A DNA stretch of 38,798 nt, from NCBI GenBank assembly GCA_015711755.1, contig JACVIY010000008.1, positions 1-38,798 of the forward strand, written 5' to 3'. Numbering within the stretch: the first letter of the stretch is position 1; each line of letters opens with the position of its first letter. A program made the translations under genes and the position numbers. Positions 8,179 through 15,543 of the stretch are shown here, one piece after another. Source of the stretch: Candidatus Geothermincola secundus. GTDB lineage: Bacteria; Actinomycetota; Geothermincolia; Geothermincolales; Geothermincolaceae. The notes beneath the pieces are model-generated. The model did not search any database. It saw only the letters and a list, made by a program, of their open reading frames with translations, and had not been told where the DNA came from.

Positions 8179-9393
8179 ATGACGCAGGGCTTCAGGCCGG
8201 ATTCTTTCTATGCGTTCGATCGCTGCGAGGAATGCGGCATGTGCCTCTTCCGCTGCCCTTCCCTGGGCCTGACCCTGCAGCGGGCCAGGGAAGAGATGAG
8301 GCGGCTGCGGCTGGGCGAGCCGGCACATCTCATCGACCGCCGCTGCGCCTCCTGCTTTTCCTGCAACACCTGGTGCCCCAACGGCTGCGACCCTTACGGG
8401 CTGATCCTCTACCGCTGGTTCGAGAGGTACAGGCGGATCGGCCTGCCGGTGCGGGCCCTTCCGGCCATGCCCCTGGAGAAGGGCAACACCACCGACATGG
8501 CCATGCGCCGCCATACCCCGCGGGAGAGGGATATGGTGGAGGAATGGCGGCGCAATGCCCGCGATCCCGGGAGGGTTGAGGAGGCGGGGGGCACCGTCCT
8601 CTACGCCGGCTGCAACGCCCTCATGTTCCCGTCTCTCCTGGACACATCGCTGCTGGGAGGGCTTACGGTCATGGGGGAGAAGGAGCTCTGCTGCGGGGAG
8701 GTCTATTTCCGACTGGGACTCTTCGACGTGGTGGAGAGGCAGGCGCGGGTGCTGGAGGAGCGCTTCCGGCGGCTGGGGGTCAGGAAATTGGTGGTCTTCT
8801 GTTCCGCCGGATATAACATGCTCAGCGACATTCTGCCGCGGCTCTTCGGCGCCCGCTTCGATTTCCGAACGGAATACCTGGGGGACTACTTGCTCCGAAG
8901 GATCAAGAGCGGTGAGCTGACCATGGGGCGCCTCGAGGGCCTTAGGGCCGCGGTCTCCGATACCTGTCACGGAAAGGTGCTGGGGCGCCGTTTCCTGGAG
9001 GTGCCGCGCCGCCTCTTGAACGAGATCGGGCTGGAGGTGGCGGAGATGCCCCGCAGCCGAGAGTATTCGGTGTGCTGCGGCGCCGCCTGCGGGGCCCGGC
9101 GCTGCAGCCCCCTGGACATGGGAAGGCAGGCGTTGGCCCAATGGGAGGAGGCGCGCAGGTCGGGCGCGGACATGCTGGTCACCTACTGCGCCACCTGCCT
9201 GCTGCTCCTGCACATCGGAAGGACTTTGCGGCCCGAGCGCCTCCCCCTTTTCCATCTGATGGAACTGCTGATGGAGAGCGTGGGGGAGGAGCCGCCCCAC
9301 CGACTGCTGGCCCGCCGCGCCCGCGGGGTCTTCGCCGGCGCCATGGCCGCGGGGGCTCCCTTGATGCTTTCGCGTCGGCGCGCGCGCTTATAA
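8179..9393 (+). CDS. (Fe-S)-binding protein, HdrD/GlpC-like with CCG domains
   Basis: Electron-transfer protein of 404 residues. The N-terminus carries two [4Fe-4S] motifs, CEECGMCLFRCP (residues about 16-27) and CASCFSCNTWCP (about 57-68). Two cysteine-rich CCG-type modules follow. The second is complete: DTCHG, VCCGAACG, TYCATC. The first has GCN and ELCCGE but ends FCSAGYN, so the last Cys of its CxxC is missing. The layout resembles HdrD/GlpC/LutA-type proteins, which oxidise or reduce a partner with Fe-S clusters. It follows the HMGS-like/thiolase pair by 47 bases on the same strand, so it may link acyl-CoA chemistry to an electron carrier. Partner unknown. No membrane segment is seen. 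Confidence 0.85.
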   Translation: MTQGFRPDSFYAFDRCEECGMCLFRCPSLGLTLQRAREEMRRLRLGEPAHLIDRRCASCFSCNTWCPNGCDPYGLILYRWFERYRRIGLPVRALPAMPLEKGNTTDMAMRRHTPRERDMVEEWRRNARDPGRVEEAGGTVLYAGCNALMFPSLLDTSLLGGLTVMGEKELCCGEVYFRLGLFDVVERQARVLEERFRRLGVRKLVVFCSAGYNMLSDILPRLFGARFDFRTEYLGDYLLRRIKSGELTMGRLEGLRAAVSDTCHGKVLGRRFLEVPRRLLNEIGLEVAEMPRSREYSVCCGAACGARRCSPLDMGRQALAQWEEARRSGADMLVTYCATCLLLLHIGRTLRPERLPLFHLMELLMESVGEEPPHRLLARRARGVFAGAMAAGAPLMLSRRRARL

Positions 9394-9463
9394 TCGGATC
9401 AGCGGGGAGAAAAGCCAGGGGTCGGCTCTTGCGGCGGCCCCACTCGGTGAGAAAGGGTTGGAG

Positions 9464-10066
9464 ATGTCGGATAAGAATGGCGAGAGGAAGGGGAAGGGCA
9501 AAGAAGATAGCGGCGCGGACCCGGGCGCGTCCCCGCAGGAGGAACTGGTTCCCCTGAGGGAAGGCCGCTACGGGGCCGCCTGGTTCGTGATGCTGGTGGG
9601 GATGATGATGGTCGCCTACTTCTACCTGAACCTGGTCTTCTATAACGTCATCGCCGTAAAGGACGTGTTGGACCGCTACGAGGGGCCGTCCGTATGGGTG
9701 AGGAACATGGCTCCCTGGCTTGCCGACAATGCCATGCTGCTGGCTTTGGGCTCCGCTTTGTTCCTGGTGGGATACAGCATGACCCTGAGGCGCAGGGGCA
9801 GGTTCTCAACGGAGCGCTTGATGCTGCGGCTGTTCGGGGTGGGGACCGGCTTCATCGCCCTCGCTCTTCTGGTGCTGGGCGTTGATTATCTATTTTTCCT
9901 TCCCAAGGAACTGCAGGGCCTTTCCGCCCACCTCGACTTGTTCGGCATCCAGCTGAGCGCTTTCCTGGTATGGTTCGCCGCCCTGTCCGCCGTAACCGTT
10001 TACTGCTGGCTGCCTAAGGGCGGTTCACGGGACGGGGAGGAGGATCCGTCCGGGAAGGTTGCTTAG
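9464..10066 (+). CDS. four-TM membrane protein, unknown
   Basis: About 200 residues. The N-terminus is charged and cytoplasm-like (about 1-35, rich in Lys, Glu and Gly). Four hydrophobic segments follow: AAWFVMLVGMMMVAYFYLNLVF, NAMLLALGSALFLVGYSM, LFGVGTGFIALALLVLGVDYLFF and LSAFLVWFAALSAVTVYCWL. The tail is acidic. I do not recognise a family. The ORF track begins at a TTG at 9458; the ATG at 9464 is preferred. It lies 70 bases after the Fe-S protein on the same strand and could be a membrane partner in the same transcript, but nothing in the sequence shows a redox cofactor site. Confidence 0.75.
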   Translation: MSDKNGERKGKGKEDSGADPGASPQEELVPLREGRYGAAWFVMLVGMMMVAYFYLNLVFYNVIAVKDVLDRYEGPSVWVRNMAPWLADNAMLLALGSALFLVGYSMTLRRRGRFSTERLMLRLFGVGTGFIALALLVLGVDYLFFLPKELQGLSAHLDLFGIQLSAFLVWFAALSAVTVYCWLPKGGSRDGEEDPSGKVA

Positions 10067-10086
10067 ATCGCACGGCCGCGGATGCC

Positions 10087-11790
10087 TCACAATTCACCCT
10101 CATCCTCATCGTCCCCGCTCTCGTCCACCGTTTTCTCGGAGCCCCGACGGGGGCGCAGCGTGTAGGGTTCGAGCAAGAAGGGCACGGAGAAGACCACGGC
10201 GGCGGTTATCACCATGTATATCCACTTGTGGCCCTCCGTGAATGAGGGCAGGGGCGGCTCAGCCGGGGCATCCTCTTCGCTTTTGACTTTGAGCGCGGAG
10301 AAGCCGGATGCGGGCAGGGCCGAAGTGCCGAAGATATGGTCGCGGAAGAAGAGGCCGTAATCCTCGCCGGAAAAGGACCCGAGCTCGCGGAGCAGGCGCT
10401 CCGAATCGAGGGAATCCTCCGCCGTCCCGCCGAGCAGGCGGTCGATGAAGGCGTCCAGCGACAGGCCCCGTTGGGAGAGCCGAGCGTCCAGGGTGGCGGC
10501 AGCCGCCGTGCCCCCGGCCGCAAGAAGGCCGGCGGCTCCTTCCTGCGTCCAGGCCTCACCGGCGGAGGCGATGCTCTCGCCCGACTCTCTCAAGGCCTCG
10601 AGATAGGCGACATAAAGGGCCGCCAGGCGGTCGTAGGTCTCCTCCTCGCTCATCAAGCCGAGAGAGCCGGCGATGCGCAGGCCGCTGTAGGCGGCGGCGC
10701 CTTCCCTGAACCACAGGGCATCGGGCGCAAGCTCCATACTTCCCAGGACGGCTCGCAATGAGGAGATGAGGGAGCGCAGCAGGAAGTCCCTCGAGAGTAT
10801 GTTCTCGCGGCCTCTTACGGGGATGAGGACACAGGGGGAGAGCATGCCGGGCGGGCCCGGTGCCGCGGCCAGCGCATCGCCTGGGGAAGCATCCTCCAAC
10901 GGCCCGAGGAAGAGGGTTAGCCTGCCTCCCCGAGGGGCCGACCGGTTCCAGGAGGCGGCGGCTGCGTCGAGATAAGAGGACAACCTTGCGGCGAACTCAT
11001 CCGCAGCCGCCAGGTTGGCGGGATCGGCACCAGGCGGCTGGGCCACGATTAAGGCGATGCCTCCCGCCCGTTCCGTTTTCACGGGCCTTTCAGCCGCGAT
11101 AAGGACCTCGCTCAAAGCCTCTTTTCCGCCGATTTCATCCCCTCCGTGGGGCTCGATGACCTCCCAATCCTCCGGGGGTTCGAAGCGCAGGGTCATGCGG
11201 CAGTCCTCCAGCGCGTCCTTGCCGGTACGGGGAAGGAGGAGGATTGAGGAGGCCGGGATGAAAGCGTAATCATCCGAGGTCGCGGGATAGAGAAAAGGGT
11301 TATACCGCGCGCCGCCGGCATCTCCGGACGACGATACCGCGCGGAGCGAAGTGGGGTCCACAGCGTAACGCAGGATGCCGCTGCCGCTTTGAACCGTCCA
11401 CCCGCCGTTCTCGGCGCGCACCTCCAAGGGCGAGCCGGATTCATCGGTGGCCCGGACATCCCGGAAGTATCCGGCTGGGGGCGGTGCCCACGGCCGCTCT
11501 GCCTGGGTGAGGGCGCTGCCGAAAGCGGCTGAGCCCGTTTCGCAGCGGAAGCGGGCCTCGACGGCGATAATGCCGGTGGCCGGGTCATAAGCTACTTTGA
11601 ACTCTATGGAGTCGGAGCAGTTGCCCGCCGCCCGCGGCCGTGCCCCCATGAAAAAGGCCAGGGCGGCTGCCGCAGTCAGGGCCGCGATCAGCCATGAGGC
11701 CGTCCTCAAAACCTGCCCCCCCATGAGAAAAAGACCGTCATCGTCGATGCGAACCTCCGCTTTAGCGCGCCGCCGATATCGTTTCGCCAT
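10087..11790 (-). CDS. membrane-anchored protein resembling a degenerate M61/M1-type peptidase
   Basis: About 567 residues. The N-terminus is Arg-rich, then one TM (LRTASWLIAALTAAAALAFFMG), a large extracytoplasmic region, a second TM near the C-terminus (IYMVITAAVVFSVPFLL) and an acidic cytoplasmic tail (ESGDDEDEGEL). A beta-rich first half and a helical second half with ALWFREGAAAYSGLRIAGSLGLMSEEETYDRL recall the M61/M1 pattern, where WxxEGxAxY follows the HExxH helix. At the HExxH position the sequence reads about LLRSLISSLRAVLG, with no zinc ligands, so if related it is probably inactive. The start is uncertain: the track's 11817 is a TTG, the ATG at 11790 overlaps a consensus -10, and the ATG at 11724 is another option. 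Family assignment is tentative. Confidence 0.6.
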   Translation of the reverse strand: MAKRYRRRAKAEVRIDDDGLFLMGGQVLRTASWLIAALTAAAALAFFMGARPRAAGNCSDSIEFKVAYDPATGIIAVEARFRCETGSAAFGSALTQAERPWAPPPAGYFRDVRATDESGSPLEVRAENGGWTVQSGSGILRYAVDPTSLRAVSSSGDAGGARYNPFLYPATSDDYAFIPASSILLLPRTGKDALEDCRMTLRFEPPEDWEVIEPHGGDEIGGKEALSEVLIAAERPVKTERAGGIALIVAQPPGADPANLAAADEFAARLSSYLDAAAASWNRSAPRGGRLTLFLGPLEDASPGDALAAAPGPPGMLSPCVLIPVRGRENILSRDFLLRSLISSLRAVLGSMELAPDALWFREGAAAYSGLRIAGSLGLMSEEETYDRLAALYVAYLEALRESGESIASAGEAWTQEGAAGLLAAGGTAAAATLDARLSQRGLSLDAFIDRLLGGTAEDSLDSERLLRELGSFSGEDYGLFFRDHIFGTSALPASGFSALKVKSEEDAPAEPPLPSFTEGHKWIYMVITAAVVFSVPFLLEPYTLRPRRGSEKTVDESGDDEDEGEL

Positions 11791-11817
11791 TATATTGAAG
11801 CCGCGGACCGCTATCAA
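11789..11817 (-). promoter_or_regulatory. near-consensus promoter on the minus strand
   Basis: TTGATA, 17 bases, TATAAT: ten of twelve consensus bases with ideal spacing. The -10 overlaps the ATG at 11790 of the minus-strand gene, so transcription would begin at about 11782, inside the currently assigned reading frame. The element interleaves with a plus-strand promoter. Confidence 0.5.
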
Positions 11818-11824
11818 ATATCAT
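11795..11824 (+). promoter_or_regulatory. candidate promoter for the divergent lipoprotein
   Basis: TTGAAG, an 18-base spacer, then TATCAT (five of six -10 bases). Transcription would begin at about 11831, about 47 bases before the ATG at 11878. It overlaps the minus-strand promoter almost completely, so the two cannot easily be occupied at once. Confidence 0.45.
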
Positions 11825-11877
11825 TTAGCAAAAGGGTACGATGAGGTTGATGGTGGATCTTCCGGAGTTGATAAGCG

Positions 11878-12465
11878 ATGGCGCGTAAAGAGATCAGCGG
11901 GGTTTTCAGGGTCTTGCGGACGGCGACAGCGGCGGTAGCGCTGGCCCTGCCCTTTCTCCTCGGGGGATGCGGCGGGGATGCAAAGAAAACGGTGGATGAC
12001 GACTTGGCCGGACTGATCGAGAAGAGGCTCATCGGTTTCGAACAGCCGGCGGAACTCGCGGGCGGCCGCTTCACCTTCACCGGATGGGAATGGCTGCCCG
12101 AGGTCTCTGCGGGTGAGACTCGGCATCTCCCCCTGAAAGGTAGGTATGTCGCCGTATACTTCACTTTCCAGGGAAGCGGGTCGGCCGTGCCGGGGCCGCT
12201 GGACCCCGCCCTTTTCAAGTTGAGGGACTGCGAGGGCCGCCTTTTCTCCATGGACGAGGGCATATGCGAGGGTCCCGCTAAGGCGTTGGCGGAGGATAAG
12301 GGTCGGGATCTGCCGGCATCGCTCAGATGGGAGCAGCCCGGGGAGTCGCCTTCCTTCGCCCTGTTCGACGTCCCCTACAACACCGGGATCCTCACCGTGA
12401 TAGTGAACGTGCCTCCGGGCCGCGGAGACCCCGATGACCGCATCGAGCTGGCCCTGGAGGAATGA
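11878..12465 (+). CDS. putative lipoprotein, DUF4352-like
   Basis: 195-residue exported lipoprotein. The signal segment TATAAVALALPFLLGGC carries a good lipobox (LLGGC). The mature part is a beta-rich domain: FTFTGWEWLPEV, RYVAVYFTFQGSGS, FKLRDCEGRLFSMDEG, SFALFDVPYNTGILTVIVNV. This order (long first strand, the N/Q-G-S turn, the phrase 'L.D..G..F', then 'F.vP') resembles DUF4352/telokin-like domains of Gram-positive lipoproteins. Function unknown. A GGAG ten bases before the ATG is a plausible RBS. It is divergent from the membrane protein at 10087-11790, with shared regulatory DNA. Confidence 0.75.
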   Translation: MARKEISGVFRVLRTATAAVALALPFLLGGCGGDAKKTVDDDLAGLIEKRLIGFEQPAELAGGRFTFTGWEWLPEVSAGETRHLPLKGRYVAVYFTFQGSGSAVPGPLDPALFKLRDCEGRLFSMDEGICEGPAKALAEDKGRDLPASLRWEQPGESPSFALFDVPYNTGILTVIVNVPPGRGDPDDRIELALEE

Positions 12466-12676
12466 GACTGAATGGTTAAGCATGCTGGATGTTTCTCCGC
12501 AGGTCCCCCCGGTAAATGACGCCTTTCCCCTATCCCGGAAAATCCCTTTTCCCAAGATGAAGGGAAGAAATGCCGAAAAGCGCCAACCGTTCCATCGCAT
12601 AGGTCGGTACTGATACTGCGCCCTGATCGGATGGGGGCTCTCCGCCCGGCTGCGGCGCGCCGCGAGGGCGTGCCGA

Positions 12677-12772
12677 TCATTTATTCCTTCTCTGCCAGCG
12701 CGTACGCTTGAGCAGCTTCTTGTGCTTCTTCTTCCTCATCTTCTTGCGGCGTTTCTTGATGACGCTGCTCAT
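12677..12772 (-). CDS. AURKAIP1/COX24-domain (bS22/mS38-like) ribosomal small protein
   Basis: 31-residue peptide, too short for the ORF track: it begins MSSVIKKRRKKMRKKKHKK and ends RTRWQRRNK. The pattern SVIKKRRKxMxKKKHKKLLKRTRxQRR is the AURKAIP1/COX24 signature of actinobacterial bS22-like and mitochondrial mS38 proteins, which sit in the small ribosomal subunit near the decoding centre. GGAG lies eight bases before the ATG and a further GGAGGT stands upstream. A TATAAT promoter is found about 65 bases upstream on the same strand. It is a single-gene transcript between a lipoprotein and the Nif3 gene. The signature is distinctive enough for a confident call despite the length. Confidence 0.9.
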   Translation of the reverse strand: MSSVIKKRRKKMRKKKHKKLLKRTRWQRRNK

Positions 12773-12834
12773 CCATCACTCCTTTTTACCTCCAAATGCG
12801 GTCCCGTACTGCCGGCAGGCGGCAAATCTGGTTA

Positions 12835-12864
12835 ATTATACAACAGCGCTCCCGCGCATGTAAG
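12835..12864 (-). promoter_or_regulatory. promoter of the bS22-like gene
   Basis: On the minus strand: CTTACA (four of six), 18 bases, perfect TATAAT. It would start transcription about 55 bases before the start codon of the 31-residue ribosomal peptide. Confidence 0.5.
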
Positions 12865-12988
12865 CAGAACGGCCCGCTGTCCGTGATCGGTCCGCAGGGA
12901 ATGCGCCGTCTGATTTGCGCTTCCCCTGCAAGAGCGGGAGAGCGGGATAGGAGCGGCATCGGTGGGGGCGGTGTTAAAAATATAAGAA

Positions 12989-13017
12989 TTGATAAAATAT
13001 GGCGTTATGAAAATAAT
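12989..13017 (+). promoter_or_regulatory. candidate promoter of the Nif3 / zinc-ribbon / RNase HI operon
   Basis: TTGATA, 17 bases, AATAAT: nine to ten of twelve consensus bases, inside the only strongly AT-rich tract nearby. It lies about 105 bases before the TTG start at 13124. Confidence 0.45.
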
Positions 13018-13123
13018 AAAATAGACGGGCCGCAGCGCAGCCGCCCCGCCCCCCGGAGATGAAAGTGCCTATCCTTTCAGGTAAAATAGCCGGAAAGGCC
13101 GCGAGGAACAGGGAGGGAAGGAG

Positions 13124-14224
13124 TTGCTGGTCATCGAGGCCATGGAGCACCTGCGGGAGTTGGCTCCTGAAGAGTACGCAGCCTCCTGGGACAACGTGGG
13201 ATTGCAGGTGGGAGATGAGGGGGCGGAGATCACCGGGATCCTGGTGACCCTCGACGTGGATCAGAGGGTCGTGGAGGAGGCGGATTCCCTGGGAGCGGGC
13301 CTCATCGTCAGCCACCATCCCCTCATCTTCCAACCCCTGCACCGCATCGACCTGAACAAGACGGTCGCCCGCACCATCAAGGCGTTGCTTTGCCGAGGCA
13401 TCAGTCTTTATGTGGCCCATACCAACCTGGACGTGGTGGAGGGAGGGGTCAGCGCGGAGCTGGCTGAATCCCTGGGACTGCGGGAGGTACGGCCGCTCGC
13501 CCGGATGACCCTGGCCAGGAGGGTAAAGCTGGTCACCTTCGTGCCTCCAGGATCGGCGGATGAGGTGCGCGAGGCGCTCTGCCGCGGGGGGGCGGGCCGC
13601 ATCGGCCGCTATGAATGCTGCGCCTTCCAGAGCGTCGGGGAGGGCACCTTCCGTCCTTTGGAAGGGGCTTCCCCCGCGGTGGGGGAGGTGGGCGTTCTCA
13701 ACAGGGAGCCCGAGATCCGCCTGGAGATCATCCTGGACAGGGAGGATCTGCCGGCGGCGCTTGAGGAGTTGCGCCGAGTCCATCCCTACGAGGAGCCGGC
13801 GGTGGACCTGTACCCTCTGGAGGACGTGCAGGCAGGCCTGGGGCGGGTGGGAACGCTGCCGCGGACCATGACCCTCAAGGAGCTGGGTGACCTGTGCCGG
13901 GAGAGACTGGGGGCTCGGGGGCTGCGCTTCGTGGGGGACGCGGGGAAGACGCTGAGCCGCGTGGCGGTATGCGGGGGCAGCGGCGAGGAGGTCATCGAGG
14001 CCGCCGCCGGGCAGGCGGACGCCCTGGTGACCGGAGACATCAAGTATCACGCGGCGCTGCGGGCCCTGGACCTGGGGCTGCACGTCATCGATGCGGGACA
14101 TGCGGCGACCGAGAGAGTCGTGCTGCCTCGCCTGGCTTCCTTTCTGAGGGAAAGGTTGCGGGAAAAGGGAGTGCGGGTTTGGGTCTCCTGCGAAAAAACG
14201 GATCCCTGGGGTTCCGAAGGGTGA
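13124..14224 (+). CDS. Nif3-like dinuclear metal center protein
   Basis: 366 residues, the long form of the Nif3/YbgI (GTP cyclohydrolase I type 2 homologue) family, with the extra central domain seen in Gram-positives. The first half has SWDNVGLQVG, the metal-ligand SHHPLIF and VAHTNLDVVEGG. A PII-like insert (about residues 125-230) contains KLVTFVPPGSADEVREAL and HPYEEPAVDLYPL. The second half has VAVCGGSGEEVIEAA, ADALVTGDIKYHAAL and VIDAGHAATER, carrying the remaining metal ligands. The TTG start at 13124 follows GGGAGGGAAGGAG; no better start is seen. The molecular function of the family is unsettled. First gene of a tight three-gene run. Confidence 0.93.
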   Translation: MLVIEAMEHLRELAPEEYAASWDNVGLQVGDEGAEITGILVTLDVDQRVVEEADSLGAGLIVSHHPLIFQPLHRIDLNKTVARTIKALLCRGISLYVAHTNLDVVEGGVSAELAESLGLREVRPLARMTLARRVKLVTFVPPGSADEVREALCRGGAGRIGRYECCAFQSVGEGTFRPLEGASPAVGEVGVLNREPEIRLEIILDREDLPAALEELRRVHPYEEPAVDLYPLEDVQAGLGRVGTLPRTMTLKELGDLCRERLGARGLRFVGDAGKTLSRVAVCGGSGEEVIEAAAGQADALVTGDIKYHAALRALDLGLHVIDAGHAATERVVLPRLASFLRERLREKGVRVWVSCEKTDPWGSEG

Positions 14225-14228
14225 GAGG

Positions 14229-14936
14229 ATGAGCGCGGTGGAGCTTCTGTGGCGCCTGCAGGGGTTGGACGCCTCCCTGCGGGAGCTGGAGGAGGAGGAG
14301 GCGGACCTTCCGCTGCGGCGGGAGGCGGAAGAGATCGAGGACGGGCTCTCCGCCCAGCTGGCGGAGCTGCAGGAAGCGATGCGGGATAATGAGGAGCTGC
14401 GGGAGAACATGCAGCGCCGGGAAAAGGCGGTGGATGAACTCTCCTCGCGTATCGCTTCGGAGGAGGACCGCCTTTATGGAGGAAAGGTGTCCAACCCCAA
14501 GGAGCTCCGCTCCATCCAGGCGGAGGTGCAGTCGCTGAAGCGCAAGAGGGATCAGGAAGAGACGGCGCTGCTGGAGATGATGGATAAATCGGAGGCGTTG
14601 GAGAAACGCCTGAGGGGGCTGGAAGCGGAGAGTTCCGAGCTGAGGGAGCGTTTGGAGAAGGTCCGCGCGGAGCTCCGGTTGGAACTGGACCGCATCCGCG
14701 CGAGACGCGAGGAGCTGCGGGAGGAAGTCGAGAGGCTGCGCGAGAATATCCCCCCCGAAGCACTGGCCCTGTATGACGATCTCATCTCCAGCAAGCAGGG
14801 TCTGGCGGTGGTGAAGGTGGTGGAGGGCACCTGCCAGGGATGTCACATGGCCCTTCCCGCTCAGGAGTATGACCGTTTCTTAAGGACCGACGGCATTTTC
14901 CGCTGCTCCAACTGCCGGCGCATACTAGTCAAGTAG
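14229..14936 (+). CDS. C4-type zinc ribbon coiled-coil protein (CdsZ/DUF164-like)
   Basis: 235 residues: a long Glu/Arg-rich coiled coil (about 1-180) with the helical-hairpin turn YGGKVSNPKELRSIQAEV, then a C4 zinc ribbon CQGCHMALP...CSNCRR. This is the zf-RING_7 family (CT398/CdsZ type). It forms a hooked coiled coil; roles proposed in relatives include secretion-chaperone-like and regulatory functions, none established here. The gene begins four bases after the Nif3 stop, with GAGAGG immediately before the ATG, so coupling is likely. The Nif3 / zinc-ribbon / RNase H order recurs in actinobacteria. Confidence 0.9.
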   Translation: MSAVELLWRLQGLDASLRELEEEEADLPLRREAEEIEDGLSAQLAELQEAMRDNEELRENMQRREKAVDELSSRIASEEDRLYGGKVSNPKELRSIQAEVQSLKRKRDQEETALLEMMDKSEALEKRLRGLEAESSELRERLEKVRAELRLELDRIRARREELREEVERLRENIPPEALALYDDLISSKQGLAVVKVVEGTCQGCHMALPAQEYDRFLRTDGIFRCSNCRRILVK

Positions 14937-14950
14937 GAGAGGGGCGGAAG

Positions 14951-15508
14951 TTGGGGGAGATGAGCGGGCCTCCGAAAGATAAGGGGCCGGTGGTGAGCCC
15001 CGAGTTCATCGGCATCGGCTCTTTTGAGGAGTTAACCGTCTTCACCGACGGGGCGGCACGAGGCAACCCCGGTCCCGCCTCCATCGGCGTCGTCGTCAAG
15101 GAGGGTGAAGGACGCACGGTGGCTTCCTTCGGGGAACGCATCGGGATCGCCACCAACAACACGGCTGAGTACACGGCGCTGGTGCACGCCCTCCGCTTGA
15201 TCTCCGCCTTCCGGGTAGAGCGTTTGAGACTGAAGACGGACAGCGAGCTGTTAGCCCGCCAGTTGCGGGGGGAGTACCGGGTCAGGGAACCGCATCTTCA
15301 GACCCTGCATGCCCAGGCCCAATCCATGCTGCGGCGTTACGGGGATTGGAGCGTTGAGAGCGTGCCCCGCGAGAAGAACCGGGAGGCGGATGACCTGGCC
15401 AACCGAGCCCTGGACGAGGAGAAGGGCGGAGGCGTGGGCGAAAGCCGTGGTGATGATCTCGGACATGGGTCAAAAAGGGGCAGGCGGCAGGGATCTCTGT
15501 TCGGGTGA
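14951..15508 (+). CDS. ribonuclease HI family protein with a basic tail ending in QGSLFG
   Basis: RNase HI fold, cleaving RNA in RNA-DNA hybrids with two metal ions. Motifs: FTDGAARGNPGPAS (first Asp), NNTAEYTAL (Glu), KTDSELLARQL (Asp) and VPREKNREADDLANRAL (last Asp), so the DEDD active site is complete. An N-terminal leader of about 25 residues precedes the first strand. After the catalytic domain comes a flexible tail of about 25 residues, GVGESRGDDLGHGSKRGRRQGSLFG. Its QGSLF resembles the bacterial sliding-clamp-binding consensus QLxLF. The TTG at 14951 has GAGAGGGG six bases upstream; the ATG at 14960 is the alternative. Last gene of the Nif3 run; the convergent oxidoreductase ends 36 bases away. 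Confidence 0.9.
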   Translation: MGEMSGPPKDKGPVVSPEFIGIGSFEELTVFTDGAARGNPGPASIGVVVKEGEGRTVASFGERIGIATNNTAEYTALVHALRLISAFRVERLRLKTDSELLARQLRGEYRVREPHLQTLHAQAQSMLRRYGDWSVESVPREKNREADDLANRALDEEKGGGVGESRGDDLGHGSKRGRRQGSLFG

Positions 15509-15543
15509 AACCCTCGTTTGCGGCGTATTGGTGAAAGGGCCGC

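Larger units (their letters stand above)
12773..13123 (+). other. 351-base intergenic region with divergent promoters
   Basis: Holds the leader and TATAAT promoter of the bS22-like gene (minus strand) on the left. A GC-rich middle (12860-12970) shows nothing I can name. An unusually AT-rich tract (about 12972-13022) carries the candidate plus-strand promoter of the Nif3 operon. A later GGTAAAAT at 13080-13087 could be a second -10 closer to the gene. No convincing small RNA fold was seen by eye. Confidence 0.6.

Noticed and set aside
12652-12663. 12-base palindrome GCGGCGCGCCGC
   Set aside because: Such GC palindromes arise by chance in this composition; it lacks a T-run and a defined loop, so I do not call it a terminator.
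12860-12970. Possible small RNA or RNase P RNA in the gap before Nif3
   Set aside because: No conserved RNase P, tmRNA or riboswitch core sequence could be recognised; only promoter elements are visible.
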